Origin: Burkholderiales bacterium 8X
GTDB taxonomy: Bacteria > Pseudomonadota > Gammaproteobacteria > Burkholderiales > Burkholderiaceae_C
NCBI GenBank assembly: GCA_902506565.1
Contig: LR732703.1
Coordinates: 3,454,256 to 3,518,255 of the forward strand
Direction: 5' to 3'
DNA: 64,000 nt
The notes under the pieces are model-generated. The model had not been told where the DNA came from. It was given only the letters and a program-made list of their open reading frames with translations, and did not search any database. Of the stretch, positions 62,111 to 64,000 are shown piece by piece. Position 1 is the first letter of the stretch. Each line of letters opens with the position of its first letter. The position numbers were made by a program, and so were the translations under genes.

Positions 62111-63115
62111 CTACTTCCGATGACTCAGGGCGTTGGTCACCAGCCGGGAGGTGATGTCGACGATCTGGATCATGCGGTCGTACGGCATGCGCGTCGGGCC
62201 GATGACGCCCAGCGTACCGACGACCTCGCCATTGACCTCATAGCTCGCGCTCACGATCGAGAGATCCTCGAACGGAACGACCTTGCTCTCGCCGCCGATG
62301 AAGATCCGCACGCCTTCGGCTTGACTCGAGACATCCAGCAGGCGCATCAGCTGCGCCTTCTGTTCGAAGAGCTCGAACGCCCTGCGCAAATGGCTCATGT
62401 CGCTCGAGAAGTCGGTGACCGAAAGCAGGTTGCGCTCTCCGGAGATCACCACTTCCTCCTGCTTCTCGCTCATTACTTCGGCGCTCACGTTGACGGCGGC
62501 CTGCATCAATGCGGCGATCTCGCCGCGAAGCTGTTCGACTTCGGACTTGAGGCGGTCGCGCACCTGTTCGAGCGACAGGCCCGCGAAGTGCGTGTTGATG
62601 TAGTTGGCCGCCTCGACCAATTGCGATTGCGTGTAGTCGACTTCCGGAAAGATCACCCGGTTCTGAACGTCGCCGTCCGGCGAGACGATGATGACCAGGA
62701 GACGTCGGTCGGCCAGGCGCAGGAACTCGATCTGCTTGAACGCGGTCGGCCGGCGCGGCGCCATGACCACGCCGACGAATTGCGACAGGCTGGACAAGAG
62801 GTTGGCCGCGTTCGCGATCACCTTCTGGGGCTGGTCGGGCGGAAGGCTGGGCGTCGCGAATTGCTCGCGCTGCGCCGTGAGCATCGTGTCGACGAAGAGC
62901 CGGTAGCCGCGTGCGGTCGGTATGCGGCCTGCCGAGGTGTGCGGACTCGCGATGAGGCCGAGATCCTCGAGGTCGGACATCACGTTCCGGATGGTCGCCG
63001 GCGAGAGCTCGAGACCCGATGCGCGGGAGAGCGTTCGAGAGCCGACCGGTGTCCCGTCGGCGATATATCGCTCGACCAAAGCCTTCAGCAGCAACTTGGC
63101 GCGATCGTCCAGCAT
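62111..63115 (-). CDS. hrcA: Heat-inducible transcription repressor HrcA
   Basis: The 334-residue protein has an N-terminal winged-helix ([39 protein letters not shown], quoted in parts; residues 10-50) and the HrcA GAF-like core with [18 protein letters not shown] near residue 58. It represses groESL and dnaK operons by binding the CIRCE element. No CIRCE-like repeat lies in its own upstream gap. It is divergent from nadK with 28 bases between the starts. Length is typical. Confidence 0.94.
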   Translation of the reverse strand: MLDDRAKLLLKALVERYIADGTPVGSRTLSRASGLELSPATIRNVMSDLEDLGLIASPHTSAGRIPTARGYRLFVDTMLTAQREQFATPSLPPDQPQKVIANAANLLSSLSQFVGVVMAPRRPTAFKQIEFLRLADRRLLVIIVSPDGDVQNRVIFPEVDYTQSQLVEAANYINTHFAGLSLEQVRDRLKSEVEQLRGEIAALMQAAVNVSAEVMSEKQEEVVISGERNLLSVTDFSSDMSHLRRAFELFEQKAQLMRLLDVSSQAEGVRIFIGGESKVVPFEDLSIVSASYEVNGEVVGTLGVIGPTRMPYDRMIQIVDITSRLVTNALSHRK

Positions 63116-63143
63116 CGATTGATTTTAGTGTTGTAATTTGTAC

Positions 63144-64000
63144 ATGACATGCCGCTTCAAGAAGGTCGCGCTCATCGGCAAGTACCAGGCAACGGGCGCA
63201 CGGACCGACGGCGGAGCGCTCGACGACATCATGGAAGGCATCGCGTCGTTCCTGGAGTCGCAGGGTTGCGAAGTCTTCGTCGAGGCTTCGCATGCGGGCG
63301 ATCGGCAGGCTTCCCGTCATCGTGCCTTGACGGTCGAGGAAATCGGCGCGGAGTGTGACCTCGGCCTCGTGGTCGGCGGCGACGGAACCATGCTGGGCAT
63401 CGGTCGCCAGATGGCTTGCCACGGCACGCCGCTCATCGGCATCAACCGCGGCCGGCTCGGCTTCATCACCGACATCTCGCTCGATGCCTACCAGACCACG
63501 CTGGTGCCGATGCTGGCAGGCGACTACGAGGAAGACCATCGCAGCCTGATCCAGGCCCGAGTCCTCCGGGGCAACGAAATCGTTTTCGAGGCCCTGGCGA
63601 TGAACGACGTGGTCGTCAATCGCGGCGCGACTTCCGGAATGGTCGAACTTCGGGTCACCGTCGGCAGCCACTTCGTCGCCAATCAGCGCGCCGACGGCCT
63701 CATCATCGCCACGCCGACCGGATCGACCGCGTACGCCCTGTCGGCCGGCGGTCCGCTGCTGCACCCGGCGGTGCCTGGCTGGGTGCTGGTGCCGATCGCG
63801 CCGCATACGCTTTCGAACCGACCCATCCTGCTGCCGGACGCCGAGGAAATCTCGATGGAACTGGTCGGCGGTCGGGATGCGAGCGCCAATTTCGACATGC
63901 AGTCGCTGGCCTCGCTGGCGATCGGCGATCGAGTGGTCGTGCGCCGCTCGGACTATCGGGTCCGGTTTCTGCATCCGAAGGGATGGAGTTACTTCGACAC
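63144..64000 (+). CDS. nadK: NAD kinase, cut by the window end
   Basis: The frame runs from ATG 63144 to the last base, giving 285 codons, which is nearly the full 290-300 residues. Visible signatures are [17 protein letters not shown] near residue 75, [28 protein letters not shown] (the NE/D motif) near residue 155, and [22 protein letters not shown] near residue 185, in parts. It makes NADP from NAD in the cytoplasm. The start has no clear ribosome binding site. The divergent arrangement with hrcA is common in related genomes. Confidence 0.95.
   Translation, partial: MTCRFKKVALIGKYQATGARTDGGALDDIMEGIASFLESQGCEVFVEASHAGDRQASRHRALTVEEIGAECDLGLVVGGDGTMLGIGRQMACHGTPLIGINRGRLGFITDISLDAYQTTLVPMLAGDYEEDHRSLIQARVLRGNEIVFEALAMNDVVVNRGATSGMVELRVTVGSHFVANQRADGLIIATPTGSTAYALSAGGPLLHPAVPGWVLVPIAPHTLSNRPILLPDAEEISMELVGGRDASANFDMQSLASLAIGDRVVVRRSDYRVRFLHPKGWSYFD

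Noticed and set aside
63116..63143. CIRCE element between hrcA and nadK
   Set aside because: The gap is 28 bases with no TTAGCACTC/GAGTGCTAA repeat.

Overview
The window is 64 kb of high-GC DNA that reads as the core chromosome of a betaproteobacterium in the Comamonadaceae, most likely Variovorax or a close relative. This rests on the neighbourhoods ribF-ileS-lspA, hemW-rdgB-rph-PP2C-Ser/Thr kinase // yicC-gmk-rpoZ-rsh // greB and hrcA//nadK, on a Bug/TctAB tricarboxylate uptake system, and on an intergenic repeat of a Comamonadaceae type at 29447. The genus is an inference from gene order and protein style; no database search was possible.

Layout. 1-1187: the end of an unrecognised gene, then an enoyl-CoA hydratase-like gene. 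1195-3486: a low-GC minus-strand island with two related proteins of unknown function (one intact, one split) behind a small leader gene. 3660-8862: an HNH nuclease facing away from ribF-ileS-lspA. 8936-10594: a Na/Pi cotransporter-like protein. 10652-19104 (minus): quinone reductase, two metabolic or transport genes, gamma-glutamyltransferase, a Bug binding protein, an AT-rich orphan gene with its own promoter, and TctA/TctB. 19230-23861 (minus): a GspE-type ATPase, a spermidine synthase-like protein, a DNA-deoxyinosine glycosylase, a Lys/Thr/Ala-rich exported protein and TatD. 23954-28861 (plus): an S1C protease, then a MoxR-DUF58-VWA module and a short-chain dehydrogenase. 29054-32900: an NTF2-like protein, a D-amino-acid deaminase-like enzyme and LolD/LolC. 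32936-37714 (plus): an RpfE-like gene, recJ, a Nudix hydrolase, an unknown gene and an FHA protein.

37781-47643 is the most striking block. A LuxR-type response regulator and a hybrid histidine kinase whose N-terminal half is a complete NCS1-type (nucleobase/hydantoin) permease are transcribed away from the urease operon ureA-ureJ-ureB-ureC-ureE-ureF-ureG. A promoter-like sequence with a palindrome lies in the short divergent gap. The arrangement suggests that uptake or sensing of a nitrogenous compound is tied to urea breakdown. The accessory protein UreD is not encoded in the window.

47665-51470 looks accessory: a DUF1266-like gene, a TPR protein that seems to have lost its 5' end, a short LuxR-type regulator, a YegP/DUF1508 protein, a 46-residue ORF with a strong ribosome binding site, a candidate small RNA with an intrinsic terminator, and tRNA-Ser(UGA). 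From 51539 to the end the DNA is housekeeping again: hemW, rdgB, rph, a PP2C phosphatase and Ser/Thr kinase pair, yicC, gmk, rpoZ, the (p)ppGpp enzyme, greB, tRNA-Arg(ACG), two small unknown genes, a CAU-anticodon tRNA (probably Ile2), hrcA and the start of nadK. No insertion sequence, prophage or CRISPR array was seen.
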